From positions 62,001-126,000 of the forward strand of contig NZ_JAFBDB010000003.1 in assembly GCF_016908015.1 (NCBI RefSeq): 64,000 nt of DNA. Reading direction: 5' to 3'. Shown one piece after another: positions 52,952 through 60,967 of the stretch. Each line of letters begins with the position of its first letter. The stretch's first letter is position 1. The position numbers and the translations under genes were made by a program. Under the pieces are notes generated by a model that was not told where the DNA came from, did no database searches, and saw only the letters and a program-made list of their open reading frames with translations. The DNA comes from Clostridium pascui (GTDB taxonomy: Bacteria; Bacillota; Clostridia; Clostridiales; Clostridiaceae).

Positions 52952-53310
52952 TAAGTAGGTCATCAAAAGGGTCGTAAGCCTATATTTTAATTTAACTCAT
53001 TTGTTTTATTTCTTTGTTATGTTTAGCAACGCAGTACATTTCCTGGTTCAACACCATAACGGCACGCTGTCATATCACTTGGTGAACAATGAGTTGAAGG
53101 ATTAGAACATTGAGCCTTGGACAGATCTATAATACTTTCAAGGCAATCACGAGTACTAAGTGAAAGAGTCTCAGATTGACTATTATTAATTCTCACTTTC
53201 TTTAAATCCAAATCAAAATCTTTGAAATTACTCATAACAATTCCCCTTTCTAATTTCCAATATTTTTTATTTTTTTATTAACTCTTACGACCCCTTGGAT
53301 GACCTACTTA
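52952..53310. repeat. 27-bp inverted repeats bracketing the lanthipeptide precursor gene
   Basis: Left copy 52952-52978 and right copy 53284-53310 are inverted and match at 25 of 27 positions (TAAGTAGGTCATC ... GGGTCGTAAG). They enclose 305 bp holding little but lanA and its ribosome binding site. No target-site duplication was seen beside them, and no third copy was found in the window. Possible readings: ends of a small mobile or invertible cassette, a regulator site repeated, or a long-range RNA stem. Confidence 0.85.
53023..53235 (-). CDS. lanA: class I lanthipeptide precursor
   Basis: A 70-residue peptide. The leader carries FDLDLKKV (residues 7-14), a match to the FNLD box that LanB and LanC recognise. 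The rest is rich in Ser, Thr and Cys: Cys at 31, 43, 50, 58 and 70, with Ser/Thr placed to form rings (S27/T28 to C31, S39 to C43, S47/T48 to C50, T56 to C58). The last residue is Cys. The leader/core border is not obvious; a core starting near residue 24-30 would be 40 or more residues, large for this class. GAAAGGGG precedes the ATG. Lies between lanB and the CPBP gene, inside inverted repeats. Confidence 0.88.
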   Translation of the reverse strand: MSNFKDFDLDLKKVRINNSQSETLSLSTRDCLESIIDLSKAQCSNPSTHCSPSDMTACRYGVEPGNVLRC

Positions 53311-53328
53311 ATCAAATTTACAATATAG

Positions 53329-56300
53329 TTATTTTATCTTTGTATGATTCCATTTTTCTATTAAAGCCTGAAGAGAATGCCTTATAATTGATAGATATTT
53401 TCTTTCATATTCTATAACTCCAGTCAAACGGTTACAATACATATGAGTCATTGAAAACACTATCTCCTTTTTAGTATTCGTTGTCTTTTTATTTCTAATC
53501 TGTTTATCAAGTTGGCTTTTGAAGTCACGTAATGTTGCTTGTCTCTTTTTATATACATCCATTACCTCTAACAATCTGTCGTCAATTTCGTTTAACTCTT
53601 CCTTAAAAATACATTCTGCAATTCTAATATAGTTGTCTCTTCCTTTTCTAAATTCATCTCTATGTTGATTTTTTAAGTTCTCTTCATCTAGTATTTCAAA
53701 TAATTCCTTTTCATCATGAGTTAACTCCTTTAATGTGGTTATCATGCCCACCATGTATGCTAGTTCCCTATCCTGCTCATTATCTAAATCAAATAAATTT
53801 AACATAGCTATTACAAAAATACTATCAGTATAAAATACCTTCTCCGCATGTTCTATTAACTCTAAGCCACCATATCTATTGGCTTCTCTTTCATACACAT
53901 CAAATACAACTCTATTAACTAAACAGTTTTCTTGCAATTGGAAAATCCAAGAATTAATACTATGCAATTTATTTAAAGCTATATTTTGGTTTTTGAATTT
54001 GAATCTTAATCGTAAATGTTTCCCACCCTCAGAGTATCTAATAAAGAAAAATTTCTCTGGATTCAGATCATCTAACAATATTTGTAATTGTTGTTTTAAC
54101 AATTCACTATCTTTATTTCCCAATCCATATAACTTCATGTAAATCCAACCATCATCACATAGACTAAATCTATTGTTTTTATTTTGAAAAATTCTATTGT
54201 CTTGTACAAAATCCTCTTCCCTGCTTAATTGCAATGGTTTATTGTTTGTTTTATTTTGAATGAATGAGAAAACAAATTCTCCTATGTAATAGCCTGCTTC
54301 TAAATCCTTAACAATAGGTTCCGAAAGCATTTCAGTTTCACACATGTGCAATTCATCCCTCTTCTTAACTGATGAGTATATAGCCTGTAAAGACGCTTCC
54401 AGCTTTAAGTCAACTAATAATCGATTATCACCTTCACATAGATACACATATTCATCAACTTGATATATACCTCTTACCTTATCAAAACTCTTTTTAAAAG
54501 TTTCAAAACTTTCTATATTAAAGTCTTTAATGCTAAAATTCCAACGCCTAGGATGTATTATAATATTTTCGAATTTAATTCTTGGAGTATAAATATATTC
54601 ATTTTTATAAAGTTCAAGAATTCTAGCTATTACTTTATCTTCATACTCATCAGAAATCAATCTTAATAAATTTATTATCTTGCTGTTTAAACGAGAGGCT
54701 AACATATTATCCACAATTACTTTGCACTTTTTCTTTTTACTTATTGATTTTATGTATAATTCTCTCTCTTGTGACAGTCCTATGCATAAATCATTTAGTG
54801 GAATTTCTCCAGAAACAGTTTCATCTGTACAGGCTATTGCTAAATAATATTCATGATTTTTATATCTGTTTGTAATGTTATTTGCTCTTCCGTTAACAGC
54901 CATTTCTCTTACTTCTATAATTAAATACTCATTTTCAGTTAATTCAATTTCTTTTTCATATATTTCATTATATTTAGCTATTAATTGTTCGTCAAAAGCA
55001 TTGTAAAACCTTTGAAATATACTACCCGCTTTATTTGAGCATGGAGGTGCAACAGTAATATTGTAATCCTCTCCACTTAAATCCTTATCATTTCTAGTTA
55101 TATAAAAACCTATATCGAAAGATTTTGAATCTTTCTTGTCTTTTTCTTTATTGAGTATTGATGAGAAGTCCCCATTGTACAAATTAACTTCTTTGTCACC
55201 ATTCATCAAGCCCAATATAATTTTGTTATCGATGATTTTTTTTATTGTTCTTTCTCTATGCGTTATACCTTGGTTACTACTCCCCATCAAGTCTAAACCA
55301 TTAAAAACATTTTTATTAATAATATCAATTAATGGTACTTCAACATTTAAACCAAACCTTTCCGAAAATACTTCTTTAAATTTGTTTAATGTTGAATATT
55401 CGGCGGCATCCATAGATATTGTGTTTAAACAATTTACAAAGTGCTCTAATTTATCTTTAATTTTATGTGCTAAGTAGTTTTTTTCTAGCACTAAGCCCTT
55501 ATTAATTTCTAGATAGTTCCTTGATTTATGAATACTCTGCATTTTATCATAAATAACTTCTAGAGTTTCTGACTTGTTTTCAACTTTACAATATTCCTTT
55601 AATAATACTTCAATTTCTGTAAGCTTGACCACAAATTCCTTAACATGCGAGTTATCCTTCAATATCTTAATAACATGCCCTAACCCATCATCACAATAAG
55701 CAGGTATTCTTAAATTTGTTATCAAATATTCATTTTCTATTAACTGAAGTAAAGTACGGTCAATTAATTCCTCAGGAGCATCTTCATATGCTGCTCTGAT
55801 GATATCCTTTATTTCTAAGAAAGGTGTAAAATTTTCTGCTTCTCCTCTAATAAGTTCTATTAAAGCTGTATATTTTATATCATTTTCTTCAACCTGATCC
55901 TTAGATTCCTTGAGAATACCACTATTGGAAAAATAAGGGTTTTTAAGTCTTTTACCCCATAAATAACAGATTGGATTGAATTTTACTTTAAGTTTAGAAA
56001 CTACATTAATATCTTTCTCAAGCTCATGTATCACACGAGCTATCCATAGTGCGTCTGCCCTGACATCTTTAATACATTCATTTTGATTAATAATAATTTC
56101 AGTTTCATTAGAAAATTCTCCTAGCCCTACCCCTGCCAACAATCCAAAAGGAGTCGGTCTAGTGGATGCTCTTATCATATAATTTAGTATTCCAGAATTT
56201 AAATTCCTAATTTTTTTCTCGCTTATTGGAGGATTTTTTAGGCTCTCATATAAAGTTCTACTTGATACCAATAGGCTTTCTTCAATAAAATTTATTATGT

Positions 56301-56418
56301 TCTGATTTTTATAAATATAATCTAAAACATTATCACCGATTTTGTTAAAATCCCAAAATACTTTAAGAGGTAAACTTGGTACTCTTACCATAAAAATATC
56401 ATGACACAAGTATTTCAT
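53329..56418 (-). CDS. lanB: lanthipeptide dehydratase LanB
   Basis: A 1029-residue full-length class I dehydratase. The N-terminal glutamylation domain (about 1-720) begins DIFMVRVPSLPLKVFWDF and shows RASTRPTPFGLLAGVGLGEF near 80. The C-terminal elimination domain (about 740-1020) shows FFIRYSEGGKHLRLRFKF and NRYGGLELIEHAEKVFYTDS. It uses glutamyl-tRNA to activate Ser/Thr and then eliminates glutamate, giving Dha/Dhb. First biosynthetic gene after agrB, 47 bp away, so likely read from the agr promoter as well. Confidence 0.96.
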   Translation of the reverse strand: MKYLCHDIFMVRVPSLPLKVFWDFNKIGDNVLDYIYKNQNIINFIEESLLVSSRTLYESLKNPPISEKKIRNLNSGILNYMIRASTRPTPFGLLAGVGLGEFSNETEIIINQNECIKDVRADALWIARVIHELEKDINVVSKLKVKFNPICYLWGKRLKNPYFSNSGILKESKDQVEENDIKYTALIELIRGEAENFTPFLEIKDIIRAAYEDAPEELIDRTLLQLIENEYLITNLRIPAYCDDGLGHVIKILKDNSHVKEFVVKLTEIEVLLKEYCKVENKSETLEVIYDKMQSIHKSRNYLEINKGLVLEKNYLAHKIKDKLEHFVNCLNTISMDAAEYSTLNKFKEVFSERFGLNVEVPLIDIINKNVFNGLDLMGSSNQGITHRERTIKKIIDNKIILGLMNGDKEVNLYNGDFSSILNKEKDKKDSKSFDIGFYITRNDKDLSGEDYNITVAPPCSNKAGSIFQRFYNAFDEQLIAKYNEIYEKEIELTENEYLIIEVREMAVNGRANNITNRYKNHEYYLAIACTDETVSGEIPLNDLCIGLSQERELYIKSISKKKKCKVIVDNMLASRLNSKIINLLRLISDEYEDKVIARILELYKNEYIYTPRIKFENIIIHPRRWNFSIKDFNIESFETFKKSFDKVRGIYQVDEYVYLCEGDNRLLVDLKLEASLQAIYSSVKKRDELHMCETEMLSEPIVKDLEAGYYIGEFVFSFIQNKTNNKPLQLSREEDFVQDNRIFQNKNNRFSLCDDGWIYMKLYGLGNKDSELLKQQLQILLDDLNPEKFFFIRYSEGGKHLRLRFKFKNQNIALNKLHSINSWIFQLQENCLVNRVVFDVYEREANRYGGLELIEHAEKVFYTDSIFVIAMLNLFDLDNEQDRELAYMVGMITTLKELTHDEKELFEILDEENLKNQHRDEFRKGRDNYIRIAECIFKEELNEIDDRLLEVMDVYKKRQATLRDFKSQLDKQIRNKKTTNTKKEIVFSMTHMYCNRLTGVIEYERKYLSIIRHSLQALIEKWNHTKIK

Positions 56419-56464
56419 ATCCCTTACACTTCCCTTCTTGTTAACCTATCTATAGTAACTCTTA

Positions 56465-57043
56465 CTACTTGCTGATTTTGTTTCTAATTTTCCCAAATAC
56501 AAGCATACAGTTAAGAGCTATAAGTGCTACTAATATACAAATTGAGACTTGACACCATCCTAAAATTATCATAGATAATAAAATAATCACTTCAAAACCT
56601 AAAACTATTCTGGCTCTTCTTCTATATACTTTAACCTCAATTTTGTCCAAAGGCTTGTTCCTGTCTTCCACAGGTACAAGAAAGAATATGCTTGTTCCTA
56701 TTACAAATAGGACTATGAAACAAATAGTGCTTGTCCAGATTATAAGCTTTATTCCTAAAAGCGCTGATACTATTAATAATATAGAAAACAAATAGCATCT
56801 TAACTGTGTCTTAGTATGATATCCTCCTGCATAGATTCTAAGCGGAATATATGCCATCATAAAAGCAATACTTTGCCAAACCATTCGGAAAACAAGACCA
56901 ATTAATATAGTAGTAACAACATTGACTACCATTAAAAAGCCTTGCTCTAAACCATATATACATACATCTTTATCTTCACAGGCAATTACTTCATTTTTAA
57001 CAAACGAGTCTGCTATTCTATGAGATAACCTAAATTTTATCAA
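56465..57043 (-). CDS. agrB: AgrB-like autoinducer-processing membrane protease
   Basis: A 192-residue membrane protease of the AgrB family with about 5-6 segments. The catalytic pair is seen as His in RIYAGGYHTKTQLRCYLFS (about 75) and Cys about 9 residues later in LRCYLF. It cleaves the C-terminal part of AgrD and closes the thiolactone ring. Its TTG start overlaps the agrD stop (TTGA), showing tight coupling. Confidence 0.93.
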   Translation of the reverse strand: MIKFRLSHRIADSFVKNEVIACEDKDVCIYGLEQGFLMVVNVVTTILIGLVFRMVWQSIAFMMAYIPLRIYAGGYHTKTQLRCYLFSILLIVSALLGIKLIIWTSTICFIVLFVIGTSIFFLVPVEDRNKPLDKIEVKVYRRRARIVLGFEVIILLSMIILGWCQVSICILVALIALNCMLVFGKIRNKISK

Positions 57044-57195
57044 AACTTGCGAAGCTTCTTAGCTCCCTTTGGTAACTTAGACTGATGTGAGAAAAAACAG
57101 CAGGTAGTATTGACATTCAATGCTGTTATCATAAGAGCAAGACTTGCAATAGTGCTTCCAAACTTTAGCACAAAACTTCTCATAAAGTTTTTCAA
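57040..57195 (-). CDS. agrD: cyclic lactone autoinducer peptide precursor AgrD
   Basis: A 51-residue peptide read directly from the DNA. TTG start at 57195 with GGAGG 7-8 bases upstream. Amphipathic N-terminal helix (KNFMRSFVLKFGSTIASLAL), then MITALNVNTTCCFFSHQSK, then the charged tail KLPKGAKKLRKF, a clear AgrD layout. The signal is probably a thiolactone made from the TTCCFFS region. Two adjacent cysteines make the ring start ambiguous: C32 or C33. The stop overlaps the agrB start. Confidence 0.92.
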   Translation of the reverse strand: MKNFMRSFVLKFGSTIASLALMITALNVNTTCCFFSHQSKLPKGAKKLRKF

Positions 57196-57235
57196 AGCTA
57201 ATACCTCCTATCCGTAGTTTATTTTTGTTGTTTTT

Positions 57236-57295
57236 ATATTACCAGAAAAAATCACATTATTTCGAAACGTGGTATAATTCAGAATGTTTATGGTA
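57236..57295 (-). promoter_or_regulatory. candidate AgrA-controlled promoter of agrD-agrB-lan
   Basis: Minus strand: two TACCA direct repeats (57295-57291 and 57274-57270) exactly 21 bp apart, the two-turn spacing used by LytTR regulators, followed by TAATAT (57241-57236) as -10 with no good -35. A poor -35 behind tandem repeats fits an activator-dependent promoter. The agrD start is 41 bp past the -10. Confidence 0.55.
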
Positions 57296-57313
57296 AAAAT
57301 AACAACTTTTGTT

Positions 57314-58588
57314 TTATATTTTCTTAACAATATTATAAAGCAGTATACTTACCATAAAATCACTATCATCATAATCTATATCTATTATTCCATCATATTT
57401 TCTTACAACAGTTTCTACGCTTCTTAGACCTATACCATGATTATCCTTATCTTTTTTTGTTGACTGTAATTTCCCATTCCTTGACAGAATTTTACCAGAA
57501 TAAGAGTTAGTTATTGTAATGTAAAGAATGTTTCTATCAAATTCAATTTCTATTTTTATCCTCTTATTTTCACTGTCTTTTATAGCATAAATAGCATTAT
57601 CCATTAAGTTACCTAAAATGACATTTAAGTCAAAGGAATCTATTCTTAACTTGTTCGGGATATTTACAATAGCATTAACTACCGCTCCTATCTTTTTTGC
57701 TTCATGTATTTTATAATTAAGAATACTATCTACATCTAAGTTTTGTGAGTTTACATACTGATTTGATACATCTATAAATTCTAAGGTGCTTTTTAAATAA
57801 TCAAGAATGTCCTGTTTTTTGCCCTTTTGAACAATATCTTGAAATTTGAAAATATGATTTTTCATATCATGCCGCATCATTGCTATATTATCCTGTGATT
57901 GCTTTATAATTTCAAATTGATTTATATATGAGTTATTTTGCTGTCTAAGTAATTCCTTCTCATACTTTTCTGCATAGAATTTTATGAGCATATCATACAA
58001 ATAAAAAATCATTACATTTATACCTAATAAACAAGTTACGCTTAAAATACTAGAAATAGTTTTATAATTAGATAAAAGCAGTGTAGAAGCAATAATAATG
58101 CTACCTACTGGAATACAAAAAACCGCAAGCCATTGAAAAATGCTGACATTATATTTATTTTTATGATTTATTGCCTTCTCAAATACAAGCACAAATAGAT
58201 ATAATGCTAAATTAGAAATAATTCCAGTAATTATTTCTATATCATATATTATATTTACTGCTTTCATAAAATTATAGGCTATACCATCTAAGCACATATT
58301 TACTGAATAAATTAATGCCGTTGCTATTAATCTGGTTGATAGCTTTCCTGGATATATAAAAGTTAACGCAAAAAATAATAATAAATTAGATGATAGGTTT
58401 ATGAGAGGTGATTCAAAGAATATATGTACAAGACTATTAATTATAAAATATATAGAAAGCCATTTTATCTCAACTCTTTTATTTGTATTAGTTCTATCAA
58501 AAAATACATTTATAAACTTAAAAATTATATAAATACGAAATAAATTTGAAATTAAATATAATATATTATTTACGTTTAAAATATTCAT
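57314..58588 (-). CDS. agrC: AgrC-like sensor histidine kinase
   Basis: A 424-residue kinase with 6-7 N-terminal membrane segments (about 1-210), the peptide-sensing part. The phospho-His is in IAMMRHDMKNHIFKFQDI (about 240), followed by a GHKL ATPase domain (GNLMDNAIYAIKD N-box; HGIGLRSVETVVRKYDG). It is 3 bp behind the response regulator gene. It should sense the AgrD-derived peptide encoded next door. Confidence 0.92.
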   Translation of the reverse strand: MNILNVNNILYLISNLFRIYIIFKFINVFFDRTNTNKRVEIKWLSIYFIINSLVHIFFESPLINLSSNLLLFFALTFIYPGKLSTRLIATALIYSVNMCLDGIAYNFMKAVNIIYDIEIITGIISNLALYLFVLVFEKAINHKNKYNVSIFQWLAVFCIPVGSIIIASTLLLSNYKTISSILSVTCLLGINVMIFYLYDMLIKFYAEKYEKELLRQQNNSYINQFEIIKQSQDNIAMMRHDMKNHIFKFQDIVQKGKKQDILDYLKSTLEFIDVSNQYVNSQNLDVDSILNYKIHEAKKIGAVVNAIVNIPNKLRIDSFDLNVILGNLMDNAIYAIKDSENKRIKIEIEFDRNILYITITNSYSGKILSRNGKLQSTKKDKDNHGIGLRSVETVVRKYDGIIDIDYDDSDFMVSILLYNIVKKI

Positions 58589-58591
58589 AAT

Positions 58592-59311
58592 TTATCTTTT
58601 GCCTCTCTTGATATTAAGTAATTTTTCTCTAATAACTTTTCTGTTATTTTGACTTATAGGCAAACTATCCCCATTTGCTAGTTTTATAGAATCATACTGA
58701 TACTCTACCACATGAAAACAATTTACAAGATACGATTTATGAATATCCAGGAACTCACTGCTTTCAATTGCCGCTTGTACATCAGAAAGCTTACCATAGT
58801 ATTCCTTTGAATCACTTTTAGTTATAACTCTAATTTTTTTCCTTTCACTTTCAAAGTACAAAATATCTTTAAGAGGTATTTTATAAAATATTTTCCCAAT
58901 GTTAAACTCAAAGAATTGATTATCTCTTATAGATAATTCAATAAACTTTTTCATAACTTGTGTGATTTTTTCTTCATTTAATGGTTTTACTAAAAAATTC
59001 ATAGGTCTTATTTCAAATAAATCCATAGCATATCCTTGCTTTCCTGAAATATATACTATTTGAACGGTATTGTTTTTCATCTCCTCTCGTATTTTTATGC
59101 CAACTTCAACACCATTTAATAACTTTAATTCAATATCTAAAAAAATCAAATCAAAGTTTGATTGGTTTAACATATATTCACATAGTTCTTCTCCTGAATA
59201 AAACACCTCTACTTCAATTTTTTCCCTGATTTCATTACTGACTTTTAATATTATATCTTCAATTTGACCACATACAGTTGATTCATCATCACATATTGCA
59301 ATACGAAACAT
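58592..59311 (-). CDS. agrA: AgrA-like LytTR response regulator
   Basis: A 239-residue regulator. Receiver domain with FRIAICDDE and phospho-Asp in DLIFLDIELK (about residue 57); C-terminal LytTR DNA-binding domain from about 130 (ILYFESERKKIRVITK, FLDIHKSYLVNCFHV). Reverse order to staphylococcal agr: the regulator and kinase come first, then agrD-agrB and the lan genes. AAGGGGGG precedes the ATG. It likely drives the promoter at 57236-57295. Confidence 0.93.
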   Translation of the reverse strand: MFRIAICDDESTVCGQIEDIILKVSNEIREKIEVEVFYSGEELCEYMLNQSNFDLIFLDIELKLLNGVEVGIKIREEMKNNTVQIVYISGKQGYAMDLFEIRPMNFLVKPLNEEKITQVMKKFIELSIRDNQFFEFNIGKIFYKIPLKDILYFESERKKIRVITKSDSKEYYGKLSDVQAAIESSEFLDIHKSYLVNCFHVVEYQYDSIKLANGDSLPISQNNRKVIREKLLNIKRGKR

Positions 59312-59641
59312 AATAAATTCCCCCCTTCTTCTCTAGCCTATCAAAATGCCTGCATGCATAATATATTAACTCTAAAAAATCTCTTTTACAGCGCTATGAT
59401 GAAATATAATCATATGTGTTAATATTCTAACATATACCATTATTAATGTAAATTTTCAAATAATACCCAATATCATCTCATATCTTCCTTCCAACTCTAT
59501 AATTAACGTATATATAAATCCCTTAAACCCTAAAATCAGCTGAAAGAATTAATGATGTTTTATAACATCAGAAGCTTATATTCAAATACTTAAAAAAACT
59601 GTTTCATAGCGCATATTCATACACTATGAAACAGTTTTTTC
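59312..59641. other. intergenic region between agrA and hom
   Basis: On the minus strand TTGAAA (59459-59454), 17 bp, TATATG (59436-59431) is a possible agrA promoter. The left part also holds a dyad, ATATGT/ACATAT type, near 59411-59436, and a small hairpin with TGATGT/ACATCA arms near 59550. The hom terminator lies at the right end. No gene seen. Confidence 0.5.
59593..59640 (-). terminator. terminator of the threonine operon
   Basis: Perfect 17-base arms (59593-59609, 59624-59640) around 14 bases, with an A/T run at each end; 2 bp past the hom stop. Confidence 0.92.
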
Positions 59642-60934
59642 TTAGTTAGTTGCTAGATTTTCTATTCTTATTACATTTTCAATTTTTTCTGAATCCTCTA
59701 AAGCACTTATCATTTCAATAGATTTATTGATATTTCCTTCTACTGTACTATGAGTTATAAATACTAGAGATACCTGTTTTTCTCTTTTTCCTTTTTGAAT
59801 AACAGAAAGAATACTTACATTGTTTTTACCGAATATAGAGGATATCTCCCCTAAAACACCAGGCTTATCCTTTACTGTTACTCTAATATAATATTCACAT
59901 TGAACTTTTCCCATATCCCTTACTTTTCTACATTGTTCATTTTCTAAATATGGTTCTTGTACAAATCCATCTTTATTTCTTATTATTGAAACTATATCTC
60001 CTACCACAGCACTACCTGTAGGAAGTTCTCCAGCACCTCTTCCATAAAGCATTAAATCTCCTACTGCATTTCCTTTTACAAAAATAGCATTAAAGGAGTC
60101 ATTTACGTTAGCTAGTGGATGCTCAGAAGGTATCATAGTTGGGTGTACTCTTAATTCTAACTCACCATTTACTTCCTTAATTATACCTAATAGCTTTATT
60201 ACATAACCAAATTCCCTTGCATATTCTATATCAATGGGTTTTATATTAGTTATTCCTTCTCTATAAATTGAATTTACATCTACAATTGTATCAAAAGCTA
60301 AAGATGATAAAATGCATAATTTATAAACTGCGTCAAATGCTTCTACATCTGAAGTAGGATCTGCTTCAGCATACCCCTTACTTTGAGCTTCTGATAAGGC
60401 TTCACCAAAACTTATTTTCTCATGTGTCATTTTAGTTAAAATATAATTTGTAGTTCCATTTATTATTCCTATTACTTCTTCTATCTTATTTGCTACAAGA
60501 TTATCATTTAAGCCATGGATTATAGGTATTCCGCCTCCAACACTGCCTTCGTAGTGGAACATTACTCCTTCTTCTCTAGAAGTTTTAAAAAGAATTTCTG
60601 CGTTTGTAGCTATAGCCATTTTATTTGCTGTAACTATATGCTTTTTTCTTTTCATTCCTTGTATCATATAGTCAATGGCAGGCTCTACTCCCCCCATAAC
60701 TTCCACAAGAATTTCAATACTATCATCGTCAATAATTTCTTGAAAATTTGAAGTGAATAATTCCTTTGGCACTTCTAAGTTTCTTTCTTTATTAACATCT
60801 CTTACAAGAATTTTGCTAACTTCAATATCATATCCGGATCTCTTTAAAATTTCGTCTTTATTCATATTTAGTATTTTCCAAACGCCTTTACCTACATTTC
60901 CAAGGCCTAATAAAGCTATTTTAACTTTTTGCAT
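59642..60934 (-). CDS. hom: homoserine dehydrogenase
   Basis: About 430 residues. ATG at 60934 (MQKVKIALLGLGNVGKGVW) follows GGGGGAAG; the longer TTG start at 60949 lies on that site. N-terminal NAD(P)-binding domain with GLGNVGKG, catalytic domain with GIINGTTNYILTKM and the conserved Lys region, and a C-terminal ACT domain (YYIRVTVKDKPGVLGEISSIF, about 350) for threonine feedback. Makes homoserine from aspartate semialdehyde. Last gene of the operon. Confidence 0.95.
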   Translation of the reverse strand: MQKVKIALLGLGNVGKGVWKILNMNKDEILKRSGYDIEVSKILVRDVNKERNLEVPKELFTSNFQEIIDDDSIEILVEVMGGVEPAIDYMIQGMKRKKHIVTANKMAIATNAEILFKTSREEGVMFHYEGSVGGGIPIIHGLNDNLVANKIEEVIGIINGTTNYILTKMTHEKISFGEALSEAQSKGYAEADPTSDVEAFDAVYKLCILSSLAFDTIVDVNSIYREGITNIKPIDIEYAREFGYVIKLLGIIKEVNGELELRVHPTMIPSEHPLANVNDSFNAIFVKGNAVGDLMLYGRGAGELPTGSAVVGDIVSIIRNKDGFVQEPYLENEQCRKVRDMGKVQCEYYIRVTVKDKPGVLGEISSIFGKNNVSILSVIQKGKREKQVSLVFITHSTVEGNINKSIEMISALEDSEKIENVIRIENLATN

Positions 60935-60967
60935 ACATACTTCCCCCAATTCATAATTTACAAAGGT

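Noticed and set aside
52952-53310. Insertion sequence or transposon around lanA
   Set aside because: No transposase gene and no target-site duplication next to the inverted repeats; kept only as an unexplained repeat pair.
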